Assembly (NCBI RefSeq): GCF_002019665.1
Contig: NZ_KV917375.1
Span: 938,001 to 1,002,000 of the forward strand
From: Sutcliffiella halmapala
GTDB lineage: Bacteria > Bacillota > Bacilli > Bacillales > Bacillaceae_I
Direction: 5' to 3'
Length of the DNA: 64,000 nucleotides
The translations under genes were made by a program, and so were the position numbers. Within the stretch, counting starts at the first letter, position 1; every line of letters begins with the position of its first letter. Below are positions 25,925 through 33,778 of the stretch, piece by piece. The notes under the pieces were generated by a model, which worked only from the letters and a program-made list of their open reading frames with translations, did not search any database and was not told the DNA's origin.

Positions 25925-26734
25925 TTATTGGTGGATCGATTGTAGCACGAAGCTTTTTCTAAATGCCTGGTATAAAAGCAGAGCACCAAGAATAAAGAAA
26001 GCCCCTTGTATTCCAGCTATATGAATATACGAAATAGTAAAATGATGACTAATATCCATATATAACGCTTCCGCTATAATAATTGCAATCCAAGTTACAA
26101 TTCCCATGCTTAGCCCAATTTTAACTCCTTTGTTCATCATGCAAAAAGCAAACAATCCAAAGATAAACAAGGCAGGTGCAATCCAATGTAACAGAAATGG
26201 TAGTAAATAAAACTGATCCATTGTAAAGCTAAGATAAACGGAGCTCACTACACCAAAAATGATATTCATCGCAAAGATGATAATCATTCTACTTAAAATT
26301 AACAACGCAGGTGGGAATGGTGTAATGCCCTCTATTGTACGCATTTGCTTGTTCCAAGACTGGTACGTATAGAATATTCCAACCAACATGGATAAAGGAA
26401 TAGCAAACAAATAGAAAATCGGTGCATTAGATACATGTACGTTAGAAGTATATAAAGTGAGCATGATAAAAATAATGGAACTTGCAATCCAGAAATGCCA
26501 TTGATAAAAAGAAATCTGAGACTTAAATTGTGAGATTAGTGAAGGGTGTTTAAGCGACTCATAATTGATTTCCAGTTCCTCGTCTTCTGAGATTTGGCTA
26601 AAAGCAGGCTGCAGTGCTGCAATTAAAGCTTTCGTGTCCTGACTAGATGGCGTTTTGACTACATAGGAAGAGAACATGTCCTTCATCTCATCTTCTAGTT
26701 GATAAAGCTCTTGGTCGTTCTGTTGTTCCTTCAT
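25925..26734 (-). CDS. Six-helix membrane protein, candidate anti-sigma factor and/or ABC permease
   Basis: A 269-aa protein. The first 85 residues are soluble and acidic (ELYQLEDEMKDMFSSYVVKTPSS); six hydrophobic helices follow (WIASSIIFIMLTLY, PIFYLFAIPLSMLVGIFY, LSRMIIIFAMNIIFGVV and others). Its start lies inside the sigma-factor gene (47-bp overlap) with an AAGGAGG site, so the two are coupled, the usual arrangement of ECF sigma and anti-sigma genes. A cytoplasmic N-terminus before membrane helices also fits. The next gene is an ABC ATPase without another permease, so this may be its membrane partner too. Confidence 0.65.
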   Translation of the reverse strand: MKEQQNDQELYQLEDEMKDMFSSYVVKTPSSQDTKALIAALQPAFSQISEDEELEINYESLKHPSLISQFKSQISFYQWHFWIASSIIFIMLTLYTSNVHVSNAPIFYLFAIPLSMLVGIFYTYQSWNKQMRTIEGITPFPPALLILSRMIIIFAMNIIFGVVSSVYLSFTMDQFYLLPFLLHWIAPALFIFGLFAFCMMNKGVKIGLSMGIVTWIAIIIAEALYMDISHHFTISYIHIAGIQGAFFILGALLLYQAFRKSFVLQSIHQ

Positions 26735-27293
26735 GATTATCCGCCTCCTTTTCCAATTCTTTAGACAATACCCCTTTTAATTTCTTTAAGGCATGGAATA
26801 AGTTAGATTTCACAGTTCCTAATGGAATATCTAGAATCTCGGCTATTTCCTTAAGCTTCATGTCCTGATAAAATCTGAGTGTTACGATTTGCTGTTGTGA
26901 TTCTGATAGTGTGTTAAGGGAAGCTAGCACTTCTTTTCTTGTTTCTTGTCTTTCATATATTTCAATAACGGATGATTGTTGATCCACGGTAACTGGCATT
27001 TCATCTTTTGCAGTTCCTTCTGAGCGATATTGAGCGCTGCGCCAATAATCCCGACATAAATTTGAAGCAACCCGATATAGCCAAGCCTTTGGATAAGTAG
27101 GGATTTTTTTTTGCTGTAGTTGTTTTAGCAGTCTGATAAAGGTTTCTTGCACAATATCTTCTGCCTTTTTTTGATCTTTCAATAGTCTTTCAATGTATTG
27201 ATGAATGGGCGCGTGGTACCGATGTATAAAGGCTTCGAATGCCGCTTGATCTCCATTGGCCATTTGTTCGAGTAGCTGTTCATCGCTTATCAA
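26688..27293 (-). CDS. ECF-type RNA polymerase sigma factor
   Basis: A 201-aa sigma-70 family ECF factor. Region 2 is LLEQMANGDQAAFEAFIHRYHAPIHQYIERLLKDQKKAEDIVQETFIRLLKQL with WLYRVASNLCRDYWR (2.4). Region 4 is LNTLSESQQQIVTLRFYQDMKLKEIAEILDIPLGTVKSNLFHALKKLK, with a clear helix-turn-helix. The C-terminal tail is charged. It sits in the middle of the operon between two ABC transport units, comparable in theme to the B. subtilis sigY-yxlCDEFG operon. It probably directs its own operon from the upstream ECF-like promoter. Confidence 0.9.
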   Translation of the reverse strand: MISDEQLLEQMANGDQAAFEAFIHRYHAPIHQYIERLLKDQKKAEDIVQETFIRLLKQLQQKKIPTYPKAWLYRVASNLCRDYWRSAQYRSEGTAKDEMPVTVDQQSSVIEIYERQETRKEVLASLNTLSESQQQIVTLRFYQDMKLKEIAEILDIPLGTVKSNLFHALKKLKGVLSKELEKEADNHEGTTERPRALSTRR

Positions 27294-27306
27294 AGTTGTC
27301 CCCCCC

Positions 27307-29550
27307 TTAAAGTGTTTCTTCCTGATTCTCTATTGAGTTGTTCCATTTTTCTAGCCATTCCCAATAATGATAGGATGTCTTTTTATTCGTGTTTATATCA
27401 TTTAATACATCATGCAAAAGTAGTTTCATTTGTTCGATATTGCCCTTAGCGATTTCTTTTGCCACCATATAGACAATTTTTTCATCCATTGGCAAATCTG
27501 CTCTCTCTAGAAAACAGTCAATATCTTCAACTGCTGTCGTGTTTTGAGCGGAACAGTCATTATAACTTAAAGTCGCTAAATTCCAATAATTAGTTCCGTT
27601 GAAATTTGCGAAATCTTCCCAATCATATTGGAAAAACTCTATATACGTTATGAGTAAAAAAGCTTGTGTAATCGAATGTAGGACAGAATTATTATAATGA
27701 TAATAAGTCTCTAAGTTTGAACCCAAAATGGCATCTTTAATAATCTCGGCTTTAATGTTAATAAAAGCATTATCTATAAATTCATTGTTCGAATTGATAA
27801 TACGACTGAACTTCTCATCGATAAAAATCGAATTGTCCACCCTAGTAAAGTCGTACATTTCTAAATTAGTATATTGAAGAGAAGGAAGAAACACGAGCTT
27901 ATTAGTAAAATCATTTGTCAGTGGAACCCATGTATTTAAATATTGAAAAACGTCTTGTAAGTTCGCCATCTCTGCTTGTAGATTTTCAACATAGGGCCCT
28001 CGACTAATTAGACTAAAGGGAAGATCATCTTTTACCTCCACTAAATCTGGTAGTGAAAACAATGTGATTCCTTGTGTATGAGTACTTTCTAACACTTGTG
28101 TCCCATCATGTAATTGATTCGTTGTATCATGTGTTCCGAAAATTTGCTGGTCAAACCCTTTTAGCGTAATCGAAAATTCAGTTTTAGGAATGAGTTCTTG
28201 CCAATAAGAAGATCGTTGAATATGATTGAAAAAAATATAATCATCATACGCTTGAATATATTGATCAAATATCGGTATATTTCCGATTACTGGATACCAA
28301 GCAATGTATGAGGGGAGAAATATATTATCATTATCTATAAAAGCAAAGTTGCGTTCAGATGAATATACGTATCCCCATTCGTTGAGTAACCCTTTGTAAC
28401 TAACTTGTAAAGTATTTATTGGCTCTTGTTCCAAACGTTGCAGAAAAATTTTATGCTGCTCTCTTCGAAAATCTACTGCTTTTCCATTCCATGTTATAGT
28501 ATCAATCTCAAATGTTGGATACAGTATAAATGTTAATTCATCCTTCTCAAATGCTGGTATTTCAAGAGAGGAGTGGACCGAAATAGTAGAATTCCCAGTG
28601 CGTTCCATTTCAATACGGTGTTTTTTTACATCTAAATGATAGAATGTGGTTTCGTCTGGAAAGTGCACGAAAGAAGCCTCTTTTAATTTTTCATAGTGCG
28701 TCATCCTATTTATCCATAAGTTACTATAAGGGATGATAGATGATACCGTAAGAAGAAGGATAGCAATAACACTGATCCATGCTTTTTTAGTGTGCGAAGA
28801 AAGCCGGCTTGTTGTTGTTTTCAAGATCGTAAAACAAATAAGAAGTAAGCTGAAAAAAACAACGAATAGTCGAGATAGCCACACTTCTTGTTGCTCCATG
28901 GAAAATGCCCAGCCTTCTGAGTGAGCAGAATTCAGAAAAAACTGATTTAAATGGAAGGTTTTTAAATAGTACAATTGATATCGTTGAATAATAAATCCTT
29001 CGATAAAAAACGTTCCAAACATCCACGCACAAAAGGAAATAATATACACAACTCTATTCGGTATCCAAATGGCAAGAATCATTCCTAGCGCAGTAGATAC
29101 AAAGTAAGAGCACTGGCTTTGTATCGCGAAATTTATGCCATAGTCAAATATAAAAGAGGTAGTATGCCCTTTTAATTGTCCGAATGTGAAAAACGATAAA
29201 GTAAAGATTGCGGTAAATAAAAAACTATAAAGATTTATCGCAAGAAATTTTGCCGAAATAATGGCTAGAGAAGAGGTTGGCAATGAGTTTGTCCAGTCTA
29301 ACATTACTGTTTGTTTCTCTCTTCTGATAGCTAACACGCTTGCTAAAATAATGACCCCTAATGATAGGGTGTGACCGACAGAAAGAAATTCAGAAGCATT
29401 TTGATAAAAAAATTGGATCCCCTGATAATAGCTCTGATTGGTAAACCAAATGTAAATGCTAATTAAATAAATAATTGGAGCTATAATAAATAACCAATTT
29501 TTAAAAATAAAAGTTAATTCTAATTGCAAATGTTTAAAAAATCTTATCAT
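27307..29550 (-). CDS. ABC permease with large M1-peptidase-like ectodomain lacking HExxH
   Basis: A 747-aa protein. The first half has about six to seven helices (NWLFIIAPIIYLISIYIWF, VGHTLSLGVIILASVLAI, NLYSFLFTAIFTLSFFTFG, IISFCAWMFGTFFIEGF, LFVVFFSLLLICFTIL, WISVIAILLLTVSSIIPY). A beta-rich extracellular part of about 450 residues follows. It includes IFLPSYIAWYPVIGNIP, the pattern of ABC permeases fused to M1-type aminopeptidase domains. No HExxH is found; the matching region reads IKAEIIKDAIL, so catalysis is unlikely. It overlaps the ATPase gene by ATGA and is its permease. Confidence 0.75.
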   Translation of the reverse strand: MIRFFKHLQLELTFIFKNWLFIIAPIIYLISIYIWFTNQSYYQGIQFFYQNASEFLSVGHTLSLGVIILASVLAIRREKQTVMLDWTNSLPTSSLAIISAKFLAINLYSFLFTAIFTLSFFTFGQLKGHTTSFIFDYGINFAIQSQCSYFVSTALGMILAIWIPNRVVYIISFCAWMFGTFFIEGFIIQRYQLYYLKTFHLNQFFLNSAHSEGWAFSMEQQEVWLSRLFVVFFSLLLICFTILKTTTSRLSSHTKKAWISVIAILLLTVSSIIPYSNLWINRMTHYEKLKEASFVHFPDETTFYHLDVKKHRIEMERTGNSTISVHSSLEIPAFEKDELTFILYPTFEIDTITWNGKAVDFRREQHKIFLQRLEQEPINTLQVSYKGLLNEWGYVYSSERNFAFIDNDNIFLPSYIAWYPVIGNIPIFDQYIQAYDDYIFFNHIQRSSYWQELIPKTEFSITLKGFDQQIFGTHDTTNQLHDGTQVLESTHTQGITLFSLPDLVEVKDDLPFSLISRGPYVENLQAEMANLQDVFQYLNTWVPLTNDFTNKLVFLPSLQYTNLEMYDFTRVDNSIFIDEKFSRIINSNNEFIDNAFINIKAEIIKDAILGSNLETYYHYNNSVLHSITQAFLLITYIEFFQYDWEDFANFNGTNYWNLATLSYNDCSAQNTTAVEDIDCFLERADLPMDEKIVYMVAKEIAKGNIEQMKLLLHDVLNDINTNKKTSYHYWEWLEKWNNSIENQEETL

Positions 29551-30410
29551 GAAAGTCCTCCAAGAAGAGCAAGGTATCCATCTTCCAATGTAGCTTTGTC
29601 TAATGTTGCCCCATAAAATGGCTTTTCATCAGACAAAATCCGAGCCTTCACATAGTCTCCATGCTGCTCGATGCTAAGTATGATTTCATTTTTGAAATGA
29701 GTAATATGAGTGGCAGGCACTTCTCCATGCCAAACCTTACCTTCTGCTTCTTCCTTTAAATCTTCTACAGTACCATCCAAAATTAGCCTTCCCTCTTTTA
29801 GGACCCCTATCTCATAACAACTGCTTTCAATATCGGTTACAACATGGGTGGAAAGTAAAATACATTTATCTCTTCCTTCTTTTGAAAGAAGATTTCGAAA
29901 GCGTAATCTTTCTTCAGGATCAAGACCAACAGTAGGCTCATCCAAAATAACGACACAAGGTTTGGCTATAAACGCTTGAGCAATTCCAAGACGCTGCTTC
30001 ATTCCATGGGAAAATGTTTTAATTTTATCTTTTGCTTTATGCTGTAAGTTTACTTCCTCTAACCAATGAGATATTTCTTCTTTTCTTGCATTTTTGTTAT
30101 TTAACCCTTTCATCACTGCAACATAATCTAACACTTCTATTGGAGTAAGTTGTGGATATACATGGAAATGCTGAGGCAAGTATCCAATATGCTTTCGAAT
30201 TTTTTCTGGATTAGAAACTAATGATACAGAATTGAGCACTACGTCACCGTTTGAAGGCTCTAATAAGGTAGCGAGTATTCGCATCAGCGTAGTTTTACCA
30301 GCCCCGTTAGGACCAAGTAGTCCGAAGATCCCATTAGAAATAGTTAGATTAAGGGCATGGAGGGCTTTGGATTCTTTATATTCTTTTGAAAGGTTTTGTA
30401 TTTGAATCAT
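29547..30410 (-). CDS. ABC transporter ATP-binding protein, first gene of ECF-sigma operon
   Basis: A 287-aa ABC ATPase of the drug- or bacteriocin-export type. Walker A is GPNGAGKT at 33-40, the Q-loop is in IGYLPQHFHVYPQLT, the signature is FSHGMKQRLGIAQA, Walker B is VVILDEPTVGLDPEE, and the switch is LLSTHVVTDIE. A C-terminal domain with KVWHGEVPATHITHF follows. The ATGA overlap with the permease shows they form one transporter. It is the promoter-proximal gene of a five-gene unit. Confidence 0.88.
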   Translation of the reverse strand: MIQIQNLSKEYKESKALHALNLTISNGIFGLLGPNGAGKTTLMRILATLLEPSNGDVVLNSVSLVSNPEKIRKHIGYLPQHFHVYPQLTPIEVLDYVAVMKGLNNKNARKEEISHWLEEVNLQHKAKDKIKTFSHGMKQRLGIAQAFIAKPCVVILDEPTVGLDPEERLRFRNLLSKEGRDKCILLSTHVVTDIESSCYEIGVLKEGRLILDGTVEDLKEEAEGKVWHGEVPATHITHFKNEIILSIEQHGDYVKARILSDEKPFYGATLDKATLEDGYLALLGGLS

Positions 30411-30457
30411 GATGAATCCTTCTTTCTGCTTGAAAACATGTGTGCTTTCATAATTAT

Positions 30458-30483
30458 AACGAAATGAATAAGAAAAGGTTTAA
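30458..30483 (-). promoter_or_regulatory. Candidate ECF-sigma autoregulatory promoter
   Basis: On the minus strand TTAAAC, 16 bp, CGTT, about 50 bp before the first ATPase gene. This resembles ECF promoters of Bacillus (AAC-type -35, CGT-type -10). A TATAAT overlaps the -10 (CGTTATAAT) but lacks a consensus -35 at 17 bp, so basal sigma-A use is also possible. The rest of 30411-30630 holds no gene. Confidence 0.4.
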
Positions 30484-30630
30484 TTTTTAAAGGGAAAAGT
30501 ATCGAGGGGATTACTGCCAAAACTTGTCTACTATTATTTTAAGGTGAGGAGGATGAAAAATTGTGTTAATAGGTACAACTAGTTGCATCGTGGCTATTCT
30601 TTTTGAATAAGGGGTAGTTGACACTTCAAC

Positions 30631-31029
30631 TTAGGCCTTCCACCTCAACGTAATCGTTAAATGACAGCAATCTGCTCCATCCACAGATGATGCTAGCTTT
30701 AAATTTATGCCATCTGGGTTGTAATCCACTTCGACCCCAGAGTGAACACCGGTAGATTTCAATAGCTGTTCAACTTTATCCTTTTGTCCTTCCTGTGCAG
30801 CACTCATTACCTCTGTTGCGAACTCTTTAGAATGAGAAAGCTTTTGAAGAATGACGCTAGCCTCTTTCATTAATTGTTGCATGGCACCGGCAGATTCTGT
30901 AAAAAACGTAGAATCAACTGGGGGATATGGACGATACATATGTTCATGGTGGCTATACATAGCTGGATAAATAGGAAAGTAGCTGTTTCTTGGATAATAA
31001 TGTGGTTGCGGGTATTGATGATAAAACAT
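30631..31029 (-). CDS. Tyr/Pro/His-rich protein, possibly YuzC-like spore coat protein
   Basis: A 132-aa protein. Residues 1-38 are rich in Tyr, Pro and His (FYHQYPQPHYYPRNSYFPIYP), as in many spore coat proteins. A helical section then reads TESAGAMQQLMKEASVILQKLSHSKEFATEVMSAAQ, and the end carries VDGADCCHLTITLRWKA. The order resembles inner-coat YuzC/YppG-type proteins, an assignment made from memory and tentative. Its own start is at 31029 with GGAGGGAT upstream. A sporulation promoter was not identified. Confidence 0.55.
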   Translation of the reverse strand: MFYHQYPQPHYYPRNSYFPIYPAMYSHHEHMYRPYPPVDSTFFTESAGAMQQLMKEASVILQKLSHSKEFATEVMSAAQEGQKDKVEQLLKSTGVHSGVEVDYNPDGINLKLASSVDGADCCHLTITLRWKA

Positions 31030-31118
31030 GGAAATCCCTCCATAATCGATTTTTTTCTGACACTATAACACTACAATATGTGAAAAAATCGATTTGGAGA
31101 GTTGTCAAACTCAAACAG

Positions 31119-31973
31119 TTATCGTTTCCCCTTACCGTTAAGTTGTCTTAATACAAGTCTCTCCCATATTTTCCAAGGGAGTAGGTGCTTCACAAATAGA
31201 GAAAGTTTTACCCCTTTTCCAACAGTATAACGAAGCGAGGGAGTTTTGTTAGAAGTTGCAATAGAAACTACTAGATTAGCAACTAGAAATGGATCACCAT
31301 AACGCTGGCTTTCAGCTAGCATTCTCTCGTTCATACTTGAAAACAAAGACTTGTATGGCGAATTTGGATGACCCGCCTTTTTCGATAGATAAGTACCACT
31401 GGACCAAATATTTGTCTGAAACGAACCTGGTTCGATAAGGATGACATCTATACCAAAGGATTTAACCTCTAGTCGTAAACTTTCACTATAACCTTCTAAT
31501 GCATGCTTAGAGGAAGCATAAGGGGAAAGGGCAGGAAATCCTATTAAACCACTGATTGAACTTATATTAATGATTCTTCCAAAACCCTGACTTCTCATTA
31601 AAGGAAGGACCGCATTAGTGACACGAATAACTCCGAAAAAGTTCGTGTCAAACTGCATTTTATACTCAGAGATAGTGAGCTCTTCCGTAAAGCCAGCTAC
31701 CGCAAAACCTGCATTGTTTATGAGGATATCGATACGATTGATTTTCCTTAAAAAGACTTGAAATTGCACGATTGATTGCTCATCTGTCACATCCAATAAT
31801 ACAAAAGATAGTCTCTTTAGTTGTTCTTCAGATAAACCGTCTAGCACAATACTTTTTTTGTCTTCATTCCTAACTGTGGCGATTACTTGATACCCTTCTT
31901 GCAAAAATCTTTTTGTAAAAGCTTTACCAAACCCTCCAGATGCACCTGTGATGAGAACTGTTTTATGGGTCAT
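31119..31973 (-). CDS. SDR family oxidoreductase (YusZ-like)
   Basis: A 284-aa short-chain dehydrogenase. The cofactor motif is TGASGGFGKAF, the structural motif is DILINNAG, the catalytic Ser lies in IINISSISG, and YASSKHALEGYSESL carries Tyr and Lys. A long C-terminal substrate lobe follows (SGTYLSKKAGHPNSPYKSLF). The layout resembles Bacillus YusZ and retinol-dehydrogenase-like SDRs. The ATG at 31973 follows AAAGGGGAAAAG; the upstream TTG is excluded. The substrate is unknown. Confidence 0.82.
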   Translation of the reverse strand: MTHKTVLITGASGGFGKAFTKRFLQEGYQVIATVRNEDKKSIVLDGLSEEQLKRLSFVLLDVTDEQSIVQFQVFLRKINRIDILINNAGFAVAGFTEELTISEYKMQFDTNFFGVIRVTNAVLPLMRSQGFGRIINISSISGLIGFPALSPYASSKHALEGYSESLRLEVKSFGIDVILIEPGSFQTNIWSSGTYLSKKAGHPNSPYKSLFSSMNERMLAESQRYGDPFLVANLVVSIATSNKTPSLRYTVGKGVKLSLFVKHLLPWKIWERLVLRQLNGKGKR

Positions 31974-32119
31974 ACACTTTTCCCCTTTCAATCAAAATAG
32001 AGTGTCTATTATATGTAACTAGACTGTAAATTTGGCCCACCCAAAAACGTTATAGTATTAAATCTTGTACGACTCTCATAGAGTAGAACAACTAGAAATA
32101 ATGAAAAGATGGGGGGCGT

Positions 32120-32746
32120 ATGGTCATACAAAATCGAAAAATGCTTGTCCAAGGAACAGCGAAAAAAGATGTGCAGCCAGATATTGCATATATTCAATTA
32201 GGCGTTGTTACGTCTAGTCCTAATGTCCAGGAAGCGCAAGAAGAAAATAGAGTAAAGGCGAATCAATTGGTTCAAGCCTTATTGCAAATGGGGATTCCGC
32301 AAAACGATGTAGAAACCGCCTCTTATACATCCTTCCCAAGATACACAGATCAAGCAGGTAGTCCTGTTTTAACCTCTTATGAGGTGCGTCACATATTTCG
32401 GATTACAATAAGGGATATCACCGAAGTGGGTTCTGTCATAGATGCGGCTTTCGAAAATGGAGCGAATATTACTGAAAGTCTGTCTTTTGAAGTTTCTACC
32501 TATGACAAAATATACCGTCATGTGCTACAGCTTGCTGTTCTAAATGGCTACCAGAAGGCATGTGCTATTGCGGGTACACTTCAAGTGCATTTGCACCCAG
32601 TTCCTATAAAAGTGGAGGAAGTAACACAACAAACGTTTTTTGGACCGAGATACACGACCTTTGCGATGCAGGAAAAAGCAAGCACTCCTATTGAGCCCAA
32701 AGAAATTACAATAACCGCAACGGTGAATTTGGAGTATATGTACTAA
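32120..32746 (+). CDS. SIMPL domain (DUF541) protein
   Basis: A 208-aa protein of the SIMPL/YggE family. The N-terminal GTAKKDVQPDIAYIQLGVVT is the family hallmark. VQALLQMGIPQNDVETASYTSFPRY and IDAAFENGANITESLSFEVS follow, and EPKEITITATVNLEYMY ends it. YggE-like proteins are linked to oxidative stress tolerance and assemble as oligomers. No signal peptide is present, unlike E. coli YggE, so this one is probably cytoplasmic. GGGGGGC lies before the ATG. Confidence 0.82.
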   Translation: MVIQNRKMLVQGTAKKDVQPDIAYIQLGVVTSSPNVQEAQEENRVKANQLVQALLQMGIPQNDVETASYTSFPRYTDQAGSPVLTSYEVRHIFRITIRDITEVGSVIDAAFENGANITESLSFEVSTYDKIYRHVLQLAVLNGYQKACAIAGTLQVHLHPVPIKVEEVTQQTFFGPRYTTFAMQEKASTPIEPKEITITATVNLEYMY

Positions 32747-32751
32747 CATGT

Positions 32752-32805
32752 AAAACAGACCGTATCCTTTTTCATGTTATGGACATGAAAGGGCGGTCTG
32801 TTTTT
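32752..32805 (+). terminator. Terminator of the SIMPL gene
   Basis: AAAACAGACCG and CGGTCTGTTTT enclose a second stem (TTTCATG with CATGAAA), then run into T. Confidence 0.8.
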
Positions 32806-32941
32806 CCGCTAATCGAACGTAAATGATTATTCCTATTATAGGTGATATCTAGAGATTGGCTCAACTAATATCACAATAAAATCTTGTAATTTATTTCGCG
32901 ATGGTTCGAACTACATGTTGTCATCTAAGGAGGAGGAAGAA

Positions 32942-33031
32942 ATGGAGTGGGATTGGGCATACGTATTTTCAATATTATTATTCTTTTCTGTATACTTCAT
33001 GGCTGCAGTAGTATTATTAAGGAAGAACTAG
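32942..33031 (+). CDS. 29-aa small membrane protein
   Basis: ATG at 32942 follows AAGGAGGAGGAAGAA, an almost ideal ribosome-binding site. The peptide reads MEWDWAYVFSILLFFSVYFM and then AAVVLLRKN. It has one hydrophobic helix of about 20 residues and a basic C-terminus, the layout of single-pass small membrane proteins that regulate larger complexes. It ends 18 bp before the thioesterase gene and may be co-transcribed. No family is recognised. Confidence 0.6.
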   Translation: MEWDWAYVFSILLFFSVYFMAAVVLLRKN

Positions 33032-33049
33032 AATTAGGAGGAGAAAAAG

Positions 33050-33433
33050 GTGGAGCTTAAAGATACACTAATTGATGCATTAGGAATAGAAATTGTGGAA
33101 TTATCAGAAGAGAGAGCCGTTGCAACGATGCCAGTTGACAAGCGTACACATCAACCTTTTGGTTTACTGCATGGGGGAGCATCTGTTGCCTTAGCTGAAA
33201 CGATAGCAAGTATAGGAACCTTTAACTTAATTGATAAAGAAACTGAAATTTGTGTAGGGCTAGAAATTAACGCCAACCATCTGAAGGGGAAAAGGGATGG
33301 TTTGGTAACAGCGATTGGAACGGTTCTCCATAGAGGGAAGACCACGATGGTCTGGGACATAAAAATAGTGGATGAAAATGCAACACTCATATGTGTTTCA
33401 CGCTGTACGATGGCAATTTTAAAGAAGCGATAA
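33050..33433 (+). CDS. yuxO: Hotdog-fold thioesterase, YuxO-like
   Basis: A 127-aa PaaI-type hotdog thioesterase. The active-site motif is FGLLHGGASVALAETIAS, with the catalytic Glu in the long helix; HLKGKRDGLVTAIGTVLHRGKTTMVWDIKI and CVSRCTMAIL complete the fold. B. subtilis YuxO of this length is regarded as a 1,4-dihydroxy-2-naphthoyl-CoA hydrolase in menaquinone synthesis; that assignment is probable here. The start is GTG at 33050 behind AGGAGGAG. Confidence 0.82.
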   Translation: MELKDTLIDALGIEIVELSEERAVATMPVDKRTHQPFGLLHGGASVALAETIASIGTFNLIDKETEICVGLEINANHLKGKRDGLVTAIGTVLHRGKTTMVWDIKIVDENATLICVSRCTMAILKKR

Positions 33434-33437
33434 ATTC

Positions 33438-33484
33438 AACAAAACGCTAGGAAAGCTTAATTGGCTTTCCTAGCGTTTTGTTTT
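33438..33484 (+). terminator. Terminator of yuxO
   Basis: A 19-bp perfect stem, AACAAAACGCTAGGAAAGC with its complement, and a 7-nt loop, followed by TT. Confidence 0.88.
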
Positions 33485-33495
33485 ATCTTTTATTA

Positions 33496-33679
33496 AGGCT
33501 ATTTTCGTAAAGATTGTTGCTTTAAGCTGGTGAAAAGTCGGCATTTGGACTTTTTACCGTCATTTTGCTTAGAAAATAGAAGAAGGCTCTCGATTACATA
33601 ATGGAAAAGAGCACGATTGCAACAATAATGACGGGTTGATTCTATTTACGAAAAGCAACAAAGTATGCGAAAACAGCCT
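33496..33679 (-). mobile_element. MITE-like element, copy 2 (184 bp, inverted)
   Basis: Reverse complement of 13422-13605 with the same length and only two differences seen by eye. TTATTA flanks both ends (33490-33495 and 33680-33685), a perfect 6-bp target duplication. It lies between the yuxO terminator and the MFS gene. No transposase for it is visible in this window. Confidence 0.87.
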
Positions 33680-33778
33680 TTATTAAAGAATTATTTTGTT
33701 TTTTGAGTGCAAATGCTTTAAGCTTTCTCTTTCACTAAGTGGTGCTAATTTATTCTTGCCCCTGACAATCGAGATATA

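Noticed and set aside
30541-30620. Tiny frame after GAGGAGG around 30560
   Set aside because: Only 9 to 15 codons in any frame with a start; too short to support.
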